Shown: positions 11,501 to 21,239, counted from the stretch's first letter. The stretch is 64,000 nucleotides of DNA from Sipunculus nudus (GCA_026874595.1 CM049309.1:55712079-55776078); one strand, 5' to 3'. Translations and numbers: made by a program. Notes: generated by a model not told the origin, from the letters alone.

Positions 11501-13391
11501 GGCCGATCGTATCACGGGACCATCTATAAATGTAATATCGATAAAGTTCAACGACACAACACCATCAAAGTTTGACAGGACGCACATTGCGGGCATAATT
11601 GGCAAAATAAGACGCCACACCAAAGAACCTACTGTGAGTCAAACTAACTCCTGAGCTTCAAAAATCAGCATTATATTTCTGTGAAATATGATTTTATACA
11701 GCCATACAAACATAATAAATAAATAAAATTAAGATGAGCAGTGTTCGCTATGCTCAGTCGTGACAACAGCCTTAATGGACAACAATGAACTACAGTGCAA
11801 AACAACATAATTAATACGTTTTCAGCCTAATATATGAGGTATTATAAACGCGGGTTCAAGGGGAATGAGTGGTACAAGAAGACATTATTCATCTCGTTAC
11901 AGAGACCAGGTAAACATCACGGTGTACATCCCCTCCCACTACTACCTTGTCGCCCTGAAATGTAACAAACCTGACTGTACAGCAGACATGGATTATGACG
12001 TACAGGCGTTTATCTTACCCAACATCGACAGGACGCTCAACTGTATGCAGGTAGGACACATTAAAATAAGTTATTTTTCAAATGTGTTATCGATTATAAA
12101 GGAAACTACCAATTCCATGTAGATACACAAAGAAAAAGTGGCTCTTAGAAAACACAGAACATATTTATATGCACGTGCACACGGGATACCATCGCGTGCA
12201 CACGCCAAAGTTCCTCGTGCACGCGTGATAGTATAAATCTCGTGCTTGCGATAAGTATCTCGTGCGCATGCGTTAATATATCATGCTAGATGAAGCCCTG
12301 ATTTGGGTATAAGGATTTCTGTTGTGTGTTCTCTAAAAAGCCTCTGTATGTATAAGATATAATTAAATTGGATATGAATGTGTGTTTATACGCCCTATGT
12401 TATGTCATAAATTTTACAGCGTCATTTCCTGATTTATACTAGATTTAAAATAGGATATACCAAAGTGTATGGTTAGAGCTAGCTAACTTAAGAGTTAGGT
12501 ATAGGGTGTTACAATCCCAGGTATACCAACCATGTAAACAAATCTGTCCCTTTGTATTATATCTCCCGGGAAAACTTCACAACGAAACTGTAAGCCATGA
12601 CACGGCACTGCAGGCTATTATGAAACCTCGCGTAAAAGCAAAACCTGACAAAATACGCCGTTTTCAAAATTTTATCTTATGACTTGCATATGCATATACT
12701 TTCCACAAAGTCAAGGGGTTTTATAAATGTTAAAACATCAAACATTTAATATTTTGGTTCATTATTGCATTGTTTCAAATTTAAACGCATTTATAATCAT
12801 ATGAAGGAAAAATGTTTTTCTGTCTATATTTATTTTACATGTGAGCACGCAATAGAACAAAAATAATTTTCTGTGTTCTGTACGAGCCAGCGCACAAAGA
12901 GGTCCACGTGACTTTGAGAAAATAAAGAAAACGCAACATTTTCTCCATGTTATTTGGTGAATGTTGCATGTTTTCATATTTGCATTTACCAAAATTTATA
13001 GAGCTGAGACAGAACCTCTTGCGATTTATTACATGAGGGTACATATGGATGAAACGTATGTTATAAGGAGATGTCTGGTCGAAAGAGTATGCTTCTATAA
13101 TGAAGATACTGGGCCAAAGTAAGCACCTTTGATCGTCATGACAACAAAGCTTGTCGGTTGCTTTCTGTGGTTCTGATGCTGAGCGGCAAGATGGCACCAC
13201 ATTAATTAAAGTTTGTATATTTTACTACTCTGTTGTTTTAGTCCCGCCTTGACGATTACCTGGTGGATAACACAGCACGTATCCGGGACATCGAGCTGCT
13301 GACAGGCTTACAGTTCCTGACAGCACACAACACTCAGCAAGGATTGCTGGCTCGGCTGCGTCTTCAACAGCGACTGTGGACCAAATCATAA
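497..13391 (+). CDS. ENPP: ENPP gene 1: phosphodiesterase plus nuclease-like module, 5' end outside window
   Basis: Sixteen exons join in a consistent reading frame (707 codons plus stop): 497-662, 1527-1646, 1990-2065, 2267-2300, 5012-5153, 5662-5770, 6031-6192, 6529-6682, 6849-6921, 7098-7185, 7283-7446, 8209-8412, 9183-9387, 9908-10037, 11903-12050, 13242-13391. ENPPs are ecto-enzymes that hydrolyse nucleotide pyrophosphate or phosphodiester bonds with two zinc ions and a threonine nucleophile. Visible active-site motifs are SIDAF, TYPNHY, LDAAGH, SDHG and IHGYD; the nuclease-like domain has the DYDFDG calcium loop and ends with the family motif IELLTGL. The first visible exon begins inside a codon, so the protein continues upstream of the window. 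No anchor or somatomedin-B exon is seen. Exons resemble module B of gene 2 far more than module A, so this is probably the second module of an upstream bimodular gene. Family call near certain; substrate unknown. Confidence 0.
663..1526 (+). other. Gene 1 intron 1
   Basis: AT-rich intron with a short (TTA)n run near 1,127-1,145. I see no exon or element here. Confidence 0.
1527..1646 (+). CDS. Gene 1 exon 2
   Basis: Phase-0 exon of 120 bases encoding [16 protein letters not shown] and a WWHGEP end, the typical ENPP segment after the nucleophile. Acceptor ttacag, donor gtatgt. Confidence 0.
1990..2065 (+). CDS. Gene 1 exon 3
   Basis: Encodes [13 protein letters not shown], then WAGAES, matching the ENPP W-P-G-S strand with proline changed to alanine. 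Same length (76) as the equivalent exons of modules A and B. Acceptor is a weak ttaag. Confidence 0.
2198..2241. repeat. (TA)n microsatellite
   Basis: TA repeat with one interruption, just upstream of the gene 1 exon 4 acceptor. Confidence 0.
2267..2300 (+). CDS. Gene 1 exon 4, 34-base microexon
   Basis: Encodes D-MRPTRYYEYN; flanked by tttcag and gtaagt. The 34-base size is identical in modules A and B, which supports this very short exon. Confidence 0.
2513..2552. repeat. (GA)n and poly-G tract
   Basis: About ten GA repeats followed by AAA and a run of about 17 G. Confidence 0.
2690..2835 (+). pseudogene. Decayed duplicate of gene 1 exon 5
   Basis: The stretch around GATGACCGGATGGACACGGT matches exon 5 and its module B equivalent, and similarity continues to a GYGGSPS-like end. 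It has an in-frame TAA and no intact acceptor (ttacaaa instead of an AG), so it is a dead exon copy 2.2 kb upstream of the used one. Confidence 0.
2850..3240 (-). mobile_element. LINE 3'-end relic
   Basis: Read on the - strand, about 3,050-3,210 encodes pieces resembling I-K-L-R-W and PKRLLYAEHARDKRYRGRPK, the C-terminal signature of many non-LTR retrotransposon reverse transcriptases, followed by a cysteine- and basic-rich tail. Frames are broken and the borders are uncertain. Confidence 0.
3241..5011. other. Gene 1 intron 4, remainder
   Basis: Part of the LINE relic may extend into 3,241-3,500. The rest, to the exon 5 acceptor, holds only short chance open frames that I do not recognise. 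Confidence 0.
5012..5153 (+). CDS. Gene 1 exon 5: second metal-site segment
   Basis: Encodes DDWMDMVLSWLDG and VLDAAGHKAG, which supplies a zinc-binding Asp and His. The donor is AAG|GCAGGT, a GC-AG intron; the phase is fixed by the next exon. Confidence 0.
5453..5500. repeat. (TA)n microsatellite
   Basis: Perfect TA repeat of about 48 bases inside gene 1 intron 5. Confidence 0.
5662..5770 (+). CDS. Gene 1 exon 6: DHG motif
   Basis: Encodes VDDALIQLDKSTKRLM and CVNIIIVSDHG; the Asp-His pair binds zinc. Acceptor gacag, donor gtacgt. Confidence 0.
6031..6192 (+). CDS. Gene 1 exon 7
   Basis: Encodes GMNDANCQERQSGVR, then the segment ending GPFYHVDQ. Length (162) equals module B; module A has 147. 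Acceptor ctcag, donor gtggga. Confidence 0.
6246..6299 (+). repeat. Echo of gene 1 exon 7 3' edge
   Basis: Starts 54 bases after the exon 7 donor. ATTTTACCCCGTAGACCAGT followed by ..AACAAGG resembles the exon end (..CTTCTACCATGTCGACCAGG..CCAAGG), so it looks like a decayed tandem copy of the exon edge. Confidence 0.
6529..6682 (+). CDS. Gene 1 exon 8
   Basis: Encodes [14 protein letters not shown] and [18 protein letters not shown], the family P-K-R-x-H-Y/F strand before the last metal ligand. Confidence 0.
6849..6921 (+). CDS. Gene 1 exon 9: last zinc-ligand histidine
   Basis: Encodes LKGIHGYDEVLPTMK; the His of I-H-G-Y-D is the final zinc ligand. Acceptor ggcag, donor gtgaga. Confidence 0.
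7098..7185 (+). CDS. Gene 1 exon 10: end of catalytic domain
   Basis: Encodes [15 protein letters not shown] and [11 protein letters not shown], the strongly conserved end of the ENPP catalytic domain. Confidence 0.
7283..7446 (+). CDS. Gene 1 exon 11: linker to nuclease-like domain
   Basis: Encodes VLDVPPVLNNGTEGSLYPIL and a cysteine pair in NSCPCNL. The N-N-G-T sequon is family-typical. Donor gtgagt. Confidence 0.
7479..7546 (+). repeat. Echo of gene 1 exon 11
   Basis: CACCTCCGTCACTTC, then AGATGTACAACAAATAGGTA and CTGTAACTACAGGGA repeat the middle of exon 11 (CCCTCCGTCACTTC, then AGATACAACAGACAGGTA). It lies 32 bases after the exon 11 donor. Confidence 0.
7547..8208 (+). other. Rest of gene 1 intron 11
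   Basis: AT-rich; no exon or repeat family recognised. Confidence 0.
8209..8412 (+). CDS. Gene 1 exon 12: nuclease-like domain
   Basis: Phase-0 exon of 204 bases: [40 protein letters not shown]. Nearly identical to module B exon 12. Confidence 0.
8413..8874 (+). other. Gene 1 intron 12, 5' part
   Basis: No coding or repeat signal recognised before the exon 13 echo array. Confidence 0.
8875..9178 (+). repeat. Array of about three decayed copies of the exon 13 5' edge
   Basis: Segments near 8,875, 8,985 and 9,066 repeat the acceptor plus start of exon 13: an AGCTCTC or GCTTCG start, GGAGAT..CCAGACT(GC/TT), then a ..TCTGAcCC-like end. Spacing is about 85-115 bases and the real exon follows at 9,183. 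Confidence 0.
9183..9387 (+). CDS. Gene 1 exon 13: nuclease-like domain
   Basis: Encodes LSETEIPDCVRSDPRV, a two-cysteine stretch and [11 protein letters not shown]. Preceded by several mutated copies of its own 5' edge (separate entry). Confidence 0.
9388..9907 (+). other. Gene 1 intron 13
   Basis: AT-rich intron with a short ATAATAATAAT run near 9,860; nothing else recognised. Confidence 0.
9908..10037 (+). CDS. Gene 1 exon 14: calcium-loop exon
   Basis: Encodes [13 protein letters not shown] and GPVFDYDFDGHWD; the D-x-D-x-D-G loop is the EF-hand-like calcium site of ENPP nuclease-like domains. Confidence 0.
10038..11902 (+). other. Gene 1 intron 14
   Basis: No exon seen. About 11,330-11,460 resembles an interspersed invertebrate repeat (AAAACACACAGACACACACA tract, then ACGAACGGAGATAAACGATG); family not identified. 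Confidence 0.
11903..12050 (+). CDS. Gene 1 exon 15
   Basis: Encodes ITVYIPSHYYLVALKC and AFILPNID, the I-P-[ST]-H-[YF]-[FY] strand of the nuclease-like domain. Acceptor ttacag, donor gtagga. Confidence 0.
12168..12290. repeat. CGTGCACACG degenerate repeat cluster
   Basis: Four to five copies of a roughly 30-base unit around the near-palindrome (T)CGTGCRCACG or its variants: GCACGTGCACACGGGATA, CGCGTGCACACGCC, CTCGTGCACGCGTG, CTCGTGCTTGCG, CTCGTGCGCATGCG. Confidence 0.
12291..13241 (+). other. Gene 1 intron 15, 3' part
   Basis: AT-rich; the open frames on the opposite strand near 12,762-13,200 look accidental, with no recognisable domain. Confidence 0.
13242..13391 (+). CDS. Gene 1 exon 16, terminal with stop
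   Basis: Encodes TARIRDIELLTGLQFL, then a basic and glutamine-rich tail ending in TKS and TAA at 13,389. Unlike the last exon of module A it lacks a following C-P-A-G linker, so translation ends here. Confidence 0.
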   Translation, partial: SRLDDYLVDNTARIRDIELLTGLQFLTAHNTQQGLLARLRLQQRLWTKS

Positions 13392-13445
13392 ACTGTGTCG
13401 AACAGTCTGAACAAGCATATCATATAAAGGATCATATACCATATC

Positions 13446-13451
13446 AATAAA
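13446..13451 (+). terminator. AATAAA poly(A) signal of gene 1
   Basis: AATAAA lies 55 bases after the stop codon. An A-rich tract follows at about 13,470-13,488. Confidence 0.
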
Positions 13452-14759
13452 TGAAAAGAGTTCCTAAAATTAAAAAAAAAAAAAAAAATACCCAGATCTT
13501 GATCTTTCTTTTATAATTGGTTTTGCAGATGTGAACAAAATACATTGTGAAAAGTCGAAAACGGTATGGCTGGAAATAATTGACAAGCGTGTATCTCATT
13601 TATTATGATTTTATTTCGTATTATTTTGGAAACCTGCTCCCCCCCCCAAATACGCCCCTGGAAATTGGATAAAAATAATTCCTGTGACAGGTAAATACCT
13701 ATTTTTACTTTTTTTTTCTTGTTGAAATTCCTGTAACATAAACATTCTGAAAGCATGAAGCACCTTCAACATGTACAACTGATTTGTTTTATTTGTCCAG
13801 AGAGAAGTAAAGCATCAACAGCCTGGCAGACATCTTGCATCAGGAGGCAGTCAAGTATAATGCTTCAGGCTTGTGTATTATTATGTTCATATTTTCACTT
13901 CCTTAGTGCAAAATATTGCTGAGAATAAAACATTAATGTTTTTTTAGTGGTCAATACACATAGATGTACTGAACATTAATCAGTGGATATATGGTAAATC
14001 TCACAGCTGTGTATGGAGTGTTATAATCACAGTTAACTGCAGGGGCAATCTATAGACTCCACAATGCGCTTTTCACTAAAAAAGCAATTGAGGAGACCAT
14101 ATGTATGGGCTTAGTCCACGGGACACCGTTATTGCTAATCTCAGACGAGGAATGTATTTCACAGTCGTACAGGGTGACCGCTCCCCAGGTTGAATGTGAA
14201 GGGTGTTTCCAATAACCGTGCAAAATTCAGAAACAAGTTTCAATTTGAGATTTTCCTCAGTGTAATGACCCAGCATGTTAGTGATTATACACCCACGACC
14301 AAGTCAAAGGGTTATGAATGAGAGGAGGTGTTTGAGACTTGCCCATTCATGGAGCTCCATGAAGAGGAATTCTGAAGATGTACATACAGATTAAGATTAG
14401 TTAAGTAAGCATTTGATTACACCTGTAAAACGTGTACTGTTTAGGGAGTCAATACAGAAAGGGCTAGGGGCTATTTATATACCTCCCCAACTTTTCAGCA
14501 AAGGGGAGATGGTAAATGTAGTCATCCTCCTGCTATTCAGAGAATAATATTTATATATTCGAAATGAAATATATTAAAATTAGAAATAACAAACTTGGTT
14601 AGATTTCTGATTTTACTTTGATGTATTTTTTTATCTAAACCCGGTTTAAAAGTAAAAGAAGTTATCTATAAAAAGTTGTCCAAACTTTGATAACCCTCTA
14701 ACTCCGGGTCATTCCCCACCCACACCTGAAGATAAAATGACGTCTCTGTACCTGTTTAT
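13452..14759. other. Intergenic sequence after gene 1
   Basis: No gene recognised. About 13,725-13,785 carries a segment (TTCCTGTAACATAAACATTC.. to ..CACCTTCAACATG) that recurs near 15,378-15,445, so both belong to one interspersed or tandem repeat family. Confidence 0.
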
Positions 14760-15195
14760 CCTACCGACTGTGATTATACCTGTGACTCTAGCAGATGTGA
14801 TCATAGAAGAATGCTTGTGACTCTGGCAGTACGATCATACAGGTGTGTTTGGAATCCTGGCAGTGAGATAATACAAGTCAGATTGTGACTCTTGGAGCTG
14901 TGATCATTCGGTGTGGCTGTAACTCTCGCAGTTGTGATCTTTCAGGTATGGCTGGGGATCTAGCAGTAAGATCATCCGGTGTGACTGTGCCTCGAGTGCT
15001 ATTATCGTACAGCTGTTAACATGGTACAGATGAACTCTAGTTCTTTGGTCATATATTTGAGGCTGTGACACTAGCAGCTGTGTTCCCATAATTATTACAG
15101 TCACTTTACCATGCATGGTTATACAGGTACGTCCGTTACATAAGAAGCTATGATCACACAGTTTGGTTGGGATTCTGGAAGCTGTGATCAAATAA
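14760..15195. repeat. Degenerate minisatellite, ~45-base unit
   Basis: Repeated units resembling GTGACTCTAGCAGCTGTGAT followed by CATACAGGTGTG, with strong divergence, at least eight copies. Confidence 0.
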
Positions 15196-15302
15196 TTTTA
15201 TTTAAAAAGGTAAGAGATCGTGTCCAAGCTTATGTTCTTTAACACAAGATTTTAAAACATCAAATCTTATACTGAAAGATGGTGTTTAAGTTCCCTACCA
15301 CG

Positions 15303-15490
15303 CAGTTGATATATGTCAAGCGGTTGCCATTGTATCCACATGTAACATACCTATTTTCACATTTGTTTCATGTTAAAGTTCCTGTAACATAAACATTCTG
15401 ATAACATTCTGAAAGCATAAAGCACCTTCAACATCAACAACTGATATATGTCAACCTGCTGCCATTTTATCCACATGATGCCCTATTTAC
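15303..15490. repeat. Diverged direct repeat of ~140-base period
   Basis: GATATATGTCAAGCGGTTGC..ATCCACATG at 15,307 recurs as GATATATGTCAACCTGCTGC..ATCCACATG at 15,447. Confidence 0.
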
Positions 15491-17559
15491 TTGATTCAAA
15501 AAGCCGTGAAATAACCACTAGCTCATAAATGAGTAGAGTTCCAAACGGGTTTTGCAGTATGGCCCTATATGGAAATACTTTAATGCATAGAACTTTGAGT
15601 TCCTAAATGAATATAGTCAGTTATAGTATAAACACAAGAAGGAGAGAAGGTGCTTCAAGAGAGGCCCCTACTGAATAATTTCTACATTCCTCACGCAGCA
15701 TGAATACACTGCAGTCGTTCCAAATATCCTTCGTTTTAACCGCTGCTTTGTATAGCAGGATTTCCCGGATCTCACCACCAGGGCTCGCGCAGGGCAAACA
15801 ATTGTAATAAAACAAACAGAGCGTGGTATCGCAATGTGTTTCAAACTCCATGTTTTAAATCCGCGACACCCCGCTGTCTTTGGTCTGATTCCTGGCCCTG
15901 TGCCAGCTCTGGTGTCAAGACCCCGAAAAACTTGCTTAAAAGAAGCGATTAAAACGGAGATCTAGAACGGCTGCAGTGTATAGTAGCTGCGTGAGGCGTG
16001 CACATTATCTCATGAGCTAGATCATATGGAATGTTTTACTGATTATCTGTTGTATGGTTATTTGATGGCCCGGAACTGCGATGAGAGCCACCCGCCTTAG
16101 CTCACCATCACACATCCAGAGGCGTCTTGATCATGTGCTATTAAATTACTGCGGCCGCAACCTGCACACAAAGTAAACTTAATCTATGAGTAGGTTTGGG
16201 TTATTCGCTGATGCGCGGTTGATTAAAAGGCGTCACTTATTATGGTAGAATAGTACATACTATATGTGGTCTTTATTTAATCACTGATCATAGAATATAA
16301 TTGACCGAAGAATTTCATGATGAGGCTGGAAATTTGTTTGTGGGGTCTGTTAATTTCATTTAATAAGACTTATATTCCCAGAAAAAAATCATGAATTGCA
16401 TGTACTGTTGTCAGTACACAACTACACGTTGTTCACTAGCAACCCATGAAAGATAAGTTACTTGATGTATAGGTTACTCCCGATGCATGCTCAGGTAGAA
16501 ACTATTACTAACAACGTTAGCCTGTGTATATTCATTGCAAGATCCAGGAGTGTCGGAACAGTCCGTGAGTTAAATATCAGACGAAAGATACAGTGAGCAA
16601 AGTTATAATGTGGTTACATGACAAACACCTGGTTTTATATGAACCTGCCATATACCGCACGTTACGTCCCTGGGCCCTTCAGAGAGGATTTCACTTCCGA
16701 TGCGTGCAATTCTGTTTGACCTATTTTGAACGCAAAGTGACATGTCATCCTTCACGGATACCTAGAGAAATATATTCCTTTGCAAAGTCACAGTCGGCTG
16801 ATGTCATCCCCATTACCCGGTTTATCTACACCCATGTGTACGTATATGTGTGTGTGTGTGTGTTCCGAATGCGCACCTCATATATATATATATACATAGC
16901 ATATATACCGGTAAATCTAATGGATCTACTGTACATATCTGAAACCATGTGTACCATGAAAACGATATCAGTGGTATACACTTTCTAGTAATATTTTCAT
17001 ACCAATTCGCATAAAATTTCCCTTACCAAACCATTGTCATTTTCCAGTTTACACGGGTACAAAAGAGCTTGACAGTTGTACAAAGCCAGACTCCATGGGC
17101 ATTTCCCCTTATTATATTTGGAAACGCATTAGGGAAATCTGGCATCTGAGATGGATTACTATTGTAAATTGAGTCCATCACCGTTTGTTCTTAGGGTTGT
17201 CAGCAGATGGCATGACCAGTTAAACTCATCTGAATCAATCTTCTATTTTAACAAATCATGTAAAGTATAAGGAATGATTTGTTAGCGAAATTACACTAAA
17301 AGCAAGGGTTATCTAGCTATATAAGTAAATGTATATATCATTCGGAATTATTCCCGAAGATAAGATCTACTGGACTCACGTTTAATTATCTTCGTTCCTT
17401 ATATACTGAAACAAAAGATTACACTTATGCGTGGGGAAGAGATATTCAATAATGATGGCACGTGCTACCTACGCACTCACGTAGAGTATGTTGGTAAATA
17501 ACAAATATGCGTATTTATTTTTGTGTATTTATAATAAGAGTAGTTACTCTTATTATAAT
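15491..17559. other. Intergenic sequence without recognised gene
   Basis: Contains short open frames (longest 131 codons at 16,593) without a recognisable domain, a (TG)n run near 16,849 and a short (TA)n near 16,880. Confidence 0.
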
Positions 17560-18050
17560 ACAAGAGCACCGCAAAGTTGCATAATACGCCTGTCGTGTAA
17601 CTGGTGACCTCTGACCTCATTAATAATGTGTGAATTTTGATGAAAAGGTAATTCAGGTGAGAGAAGAGAAACTCTATTTGTAAATATATGTATAATGAGT
17701 GTCATGAAATCCATAAGATTTTTTGGTCTGCACCAAGGTGCCTCCAAATTGCGGTTACCTCAGACCTAATTAAATATGCATAGTTTTTGCTGGAAATCAA
17801 GCTTAGGCGAGATATTTTATAGATTAACATTTCGGATGAGTTTTATAAAAATCCTTCATATTCTTCATAAGTTATCGCAGCGACACCACAAAGTAGCCTG
17901 TGACCCGAGACCTTAATAAATATACGTGGATGTTATCCATATTCGAACTCGGTCGAGATAATCTGTTGGTAAGTAGTTATGGTTCGGCAAGTGATCGCGG
18001 CGACACCAAAAGTTAGCGGACGGACAGACGGGCGGACGGACGGTTGGTAT
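17560..18050. repeat. Interspersed repeat with GGACGGACGG tail
   Basis: Two to three diverged copies of GTGACCTCTGACCT..TTAATAAATATGCATAG..GAAAT / GATCGCGGCGACACCAAAAG, ending in GGACAGACGGGCGGACGGAC. Tails of this type are common on short dispersed repeats in mollusc genomes. Family unassigned. Confidence 0.
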
Positions 18051-18918
18051 ACCATATGATAATACTCCGGTCATATGACGGGCATGTAAAAATTATGAAA
18101 GATAAGGGTGACACAATTTCAAGTGTCTTTTAGTACTGCAAGCCCTATATACCTGACCTTATTGACACATGTATACAACGGAAACCGCGTAACCCGCGGC
18201 CCTTGATCAACGGAGAAATATCCCTGGATTACTAAGCCTGGTGCAGGATTAAACACTGACACCACACACAAACACGAGGCCGTATAACTTAATTTATCAT
18301 AGCTTTGCTCATCGCCGGGATATAAAATGATGCATATTTTGACCAAACGGCAAAATATGGTGAAAACAAAAAGAACTGCACCCACATTTATGTTTTGTAC
18401 TTGATGGAAAGACTGTTGTGCCGTGTGCGTGTATGTGTGTGTATGTACACAGCAGTGACACAGCAGGGGTCTGGACATTGTGTATATCGTATTTCTGGGT
18501 TTGTGTATCGTCACTCCATTCTGAAGCAACCTCTCATGTTTCACTGCACACCACAGTAAACGCCTGATGAGCACTGTACCAGGGAATCTCAGCCACACAG
18601 CGAGTACTTCACAGTCCGAGTGTCATCTTTACTGCTTCGGTCTACAATGCCTGTAAGTTATAATTTTTTTTTGTTGGAATGTAAAAGAAATTTTATTAAT
18701 GGGGTATCTGTTTTGAGTTCAAGAAATTATTTCAAACCGTACTAACATCAGCATTTTTCATTGCTTGTTGATTTGTCCACATACAAAGTTCAGGGTCAGT
18801 TGATGGGATCCCTTGATTGTCAGCCCATGCAGGAGGTTGCCCTTTGGCCAACAGTGGCGGATCCAGAAGTTCGAGAACAGGAGGGCGCTAATTCTGGGTC
18901 AGCGGTTGATGCGTATTA

Positions 18919-18920
<2 letters not shown>
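18051..18920. other. Intergenic sequence before the LTR
   Basis: Holds a 159-codon open frame on the - strand (18,119-18,598) that has no recognisable domain and includes a low-complexity (TG)n part; I do not call it a gene. Confidence 0.

Positions 18921-18954
<34 letters not shown>
18921..18954. repeat. (TA)n at the LTR border
   Basis: TA repeat directly abutting the TGTTAC end of the LTR, which hides any target-site duplication. Confidence 0.
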
Positions 18955-18958
<4 letters not shown>

Positions 18959-19713
18959 ACGGAACCTATTATAAACAGATCACGTATGCGTGATGAACAC
19001 CAATTTTTTAATGGAGATAAAAAAAACAGATTTTGTAACACTAGGCAGCGGGAAATGTCTAGGGGTATGAATAAAGAAGTCAGTGTTTTTTTTTTGTTAA
19101 CAAATAACTATAAGTTATTCCTAAAAACAATCCTAACAATACAATACACTAAATCAATACAATTATACAGTGAAACAGCGGTATAGCTACAAGTCAATAC
19201 AATCACACAGAAAGATAATGGTACAGTACCTCGAGACCAACAGTGTCACCAAGATTACCTTTGAATGTAAACTCTCGGAGAATGACAGTCTAGTGGAAAG
19301 TTCTTGCAACAACACAGAAAGTCCAAAATATAAAATCCAGGAAAGTTCTAGAAAATATCTATAATTGCCGCATTCGTCGGATAAGATCTTAGAATCTAAC
19401 ACACGCATCTGCGTCCGCTGGTATCTGCTCTGCTGTCTGCCCCCTGGTTCTAAAAAACAGCCCTTTATATACCTTCACACCCTAAGCCGGGAACCTTCTA
19501 CTTCTCGAACAGTCTGTAAGGACTTGCATGACACGCGTTTCAGGAATTATGTAGAAAGACATCGCTGTGTATCTCTACACATACCAGGCTAATCACGTGA
19601 CCCAGTACCAAGCGTGAAAACTCAAGGCCCACATGAGATCGAGAGTTCAACCAGTACGGCATGTAACAACAACACGAGTTACGCCCGTGTCACATAATAG
19701 AGCACCTGTAACA
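18955..19713 (-). repeat. 3' LTR of the Gmr1-like element
   Basis: Starts TGTTAC and ends GTAACA on the + strand, a 759-base interval with inverted TG..CA ends, directly next to the polypurine tract. No second LTR copy was found in the window. Confidence 0.
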
Positions 19714-19725
19714 CTCCCCCTCCTG
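19714..19725 (-). other. Polypurine tract
   Basis: Reads AGGAGGGGGAG on the - strand immediately before the LTR, as expected for plus-strand priming in LTR elements. Confidence 0.
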
Positions 19726-19845
19726 TAAGAAAAAGGAAAGTTTTCACAGAAAACAGTCTTTGTGCGATCACAATCACTAAAATTTTTACAACATCTCAAA
19801 ATCATCTTATCTACAACATTACATAAACATCTTGTTTACATCATT

Positions 19846-20225
19846 TCATAAACATCTCGATAAGCAATCAGCAAGTATATTTTCTTTCCCTTTAATGTGT
19901 ATGATATCAAGATTGTATTCCTGTAAGAACAAACTCCATCTCAACAATCTTTGATTTTTACACTTCAACTTGTTCATGAACGTGAGGGGATTGTGATCAC
20001 TGAAGTCAATGATAGGCCTGACTGATAAAGTAACATAAACTTCAAAATGTTGCAACGCCAAAATCAAATCCAAACAATCTTTTTCAATAGTGGAGTAGTT
20101 TTTTCTGGTTTGCATTAAACTTTCTTGAGAAATAACAAATTGGATGATCTATGCCATCATTGCCTTCTTGTAACAACACAGCACCAGCAGCAGTATCACT
20201 AGCATCTACAGCTATTTGGACAAAA
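19846..20225 (-). pseudogene. RNase H domain of the Gmr1-like element
   Basis: Encodes AVDASDTAAGAVLLQ, NYSTIEKDCLDLILALQHF, DHNPLTFM and HIKGKENILADCLSR, the standard Ty3/Gypsy RNase H landmarks, ending at a stop at 19,846. A deletion joins it directly to RT sequence (..GYYRKFCPN near 20,240), so the connection region is missing. Confidence 0.
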
Positions 20226-20344
20226 CTTCCTGTAGTACCCAACCATACCAAGAAAACGCATTATTTGCTTTTTGTTTTCTGCTCAAGGAAAGGCAGAAAT
20301 AGCACTTATCTTAGCATTAACAGGTTTTACCTGACCCTGCCCTA

Positions 20345-20937
20345 CAATATGACCAAAAAAGTTACTTGTGCATGACAAAACTCAGATTTTACTAAGTTGA
20401 CGGTCAGACGTGCTTCACTGAGTCTTTCGAAGAGGTCGCGAAGAATTTGCAGATGTTTCTCCAAGGTGTCGCTGTACACGATAAGGTCATCAATATATGC
20501 GTCGCAGCCCTGAATGTCCTTGACAACCATATGGATGAAGCGCTGGAACGTGGCTGGCGAGTTTTCATGCCAAACGGCATAACTTTATATTGGTACAGTC
20601 CTTGCGGCGTCACAAATGCGGACACTTCTTTCGCTCGTTCTGTCAGCGGAACTTGCCAGAATCCTTTTAGCAAGTCAAACTTGGAGACATATCTGGAGCT
20701 ACCGACTCTATCAATACAATCATCGATTCTCGGAATCGGGAACGTGTCAGTCTTGGTGACAGAGTTCAGTTTTCGATAATCTGTGCACATACGGTAACTT
20801 CCATCAGGTTTTGGCACAAGAATACATGGTGAACTCCAGTTACTGTTACTAGGTTCAATAAAATCATTGTCCAGGAAATATTGAATCTCATCCTGTAGAT
20901 ACTTTTGCTTTTCTGGATTCAGTCTAAATGGATGTTT
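20345..20937 (-). pseudogene. Reverse transcriptase domain, frameshifted
   Basis: Encodes WSSPCILVPKPDGSYRMCTD, KFDLLKGFWQVPL, PFGMK, then after a one-base shift near 20,562 continues as YIDDLIVYSDTLEKHLQ with the catalytic Y-I-D-D at 20,486-20,497. A second shift near 20,350 breaks the F-G-H-I-V-G strand. Confidence 0.
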
Positions 20938-21239
20938 CTTGACTGCGCTTGCCTCGCCAACATCGACGTCATGGCACAACATGTTAGTTCGCGTTGGAAT
21001 GTCACTAAACATCTGTTCATAATTCCGCAGCAGGTTCTTGAGGTTTTGTTGTTTTTGTGCGGTAAGGTGTGACAGTTTGGCATCCTGGCTTTTAAGCACG
21101 TCTGTGTTTTTTAATGGTACTGTACCACACTGAATGTCTACATCACACTTACAATCAGTATCAACTTTTACTGGGTCAGGGTCAGTTTTTACACAATTAA
21201 CAGCAGTAACATTTTGTACAACATCTGATGTGCTATTTC

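Noticed and set aside
12835-13200. 121-codon open frame on the - strand in gene 1 intron 15
   Set aside because: No recognisable motif; lies opposite a normal intron.
16593-16988. 131-codon open frame on the + strand
   Set aside because: Runs through (TG)n and (TA)n repeats; composition looks random.
17560-18050. Possible CRISPR-like direct repeats
   Set aside because: Repeats are few, diverged and end in GGACGGACGG, as in dispersed animal repeats.
18119-18598. 159-codon open frame on the - strand
   Set aside because: No recognisable domain, includes a CA/TG low-complexity part, and no splice or promoter context.
19365-19592. Open frames inside the LTR
   Set aside because: LTRs are normally non-coding; no domain seen.
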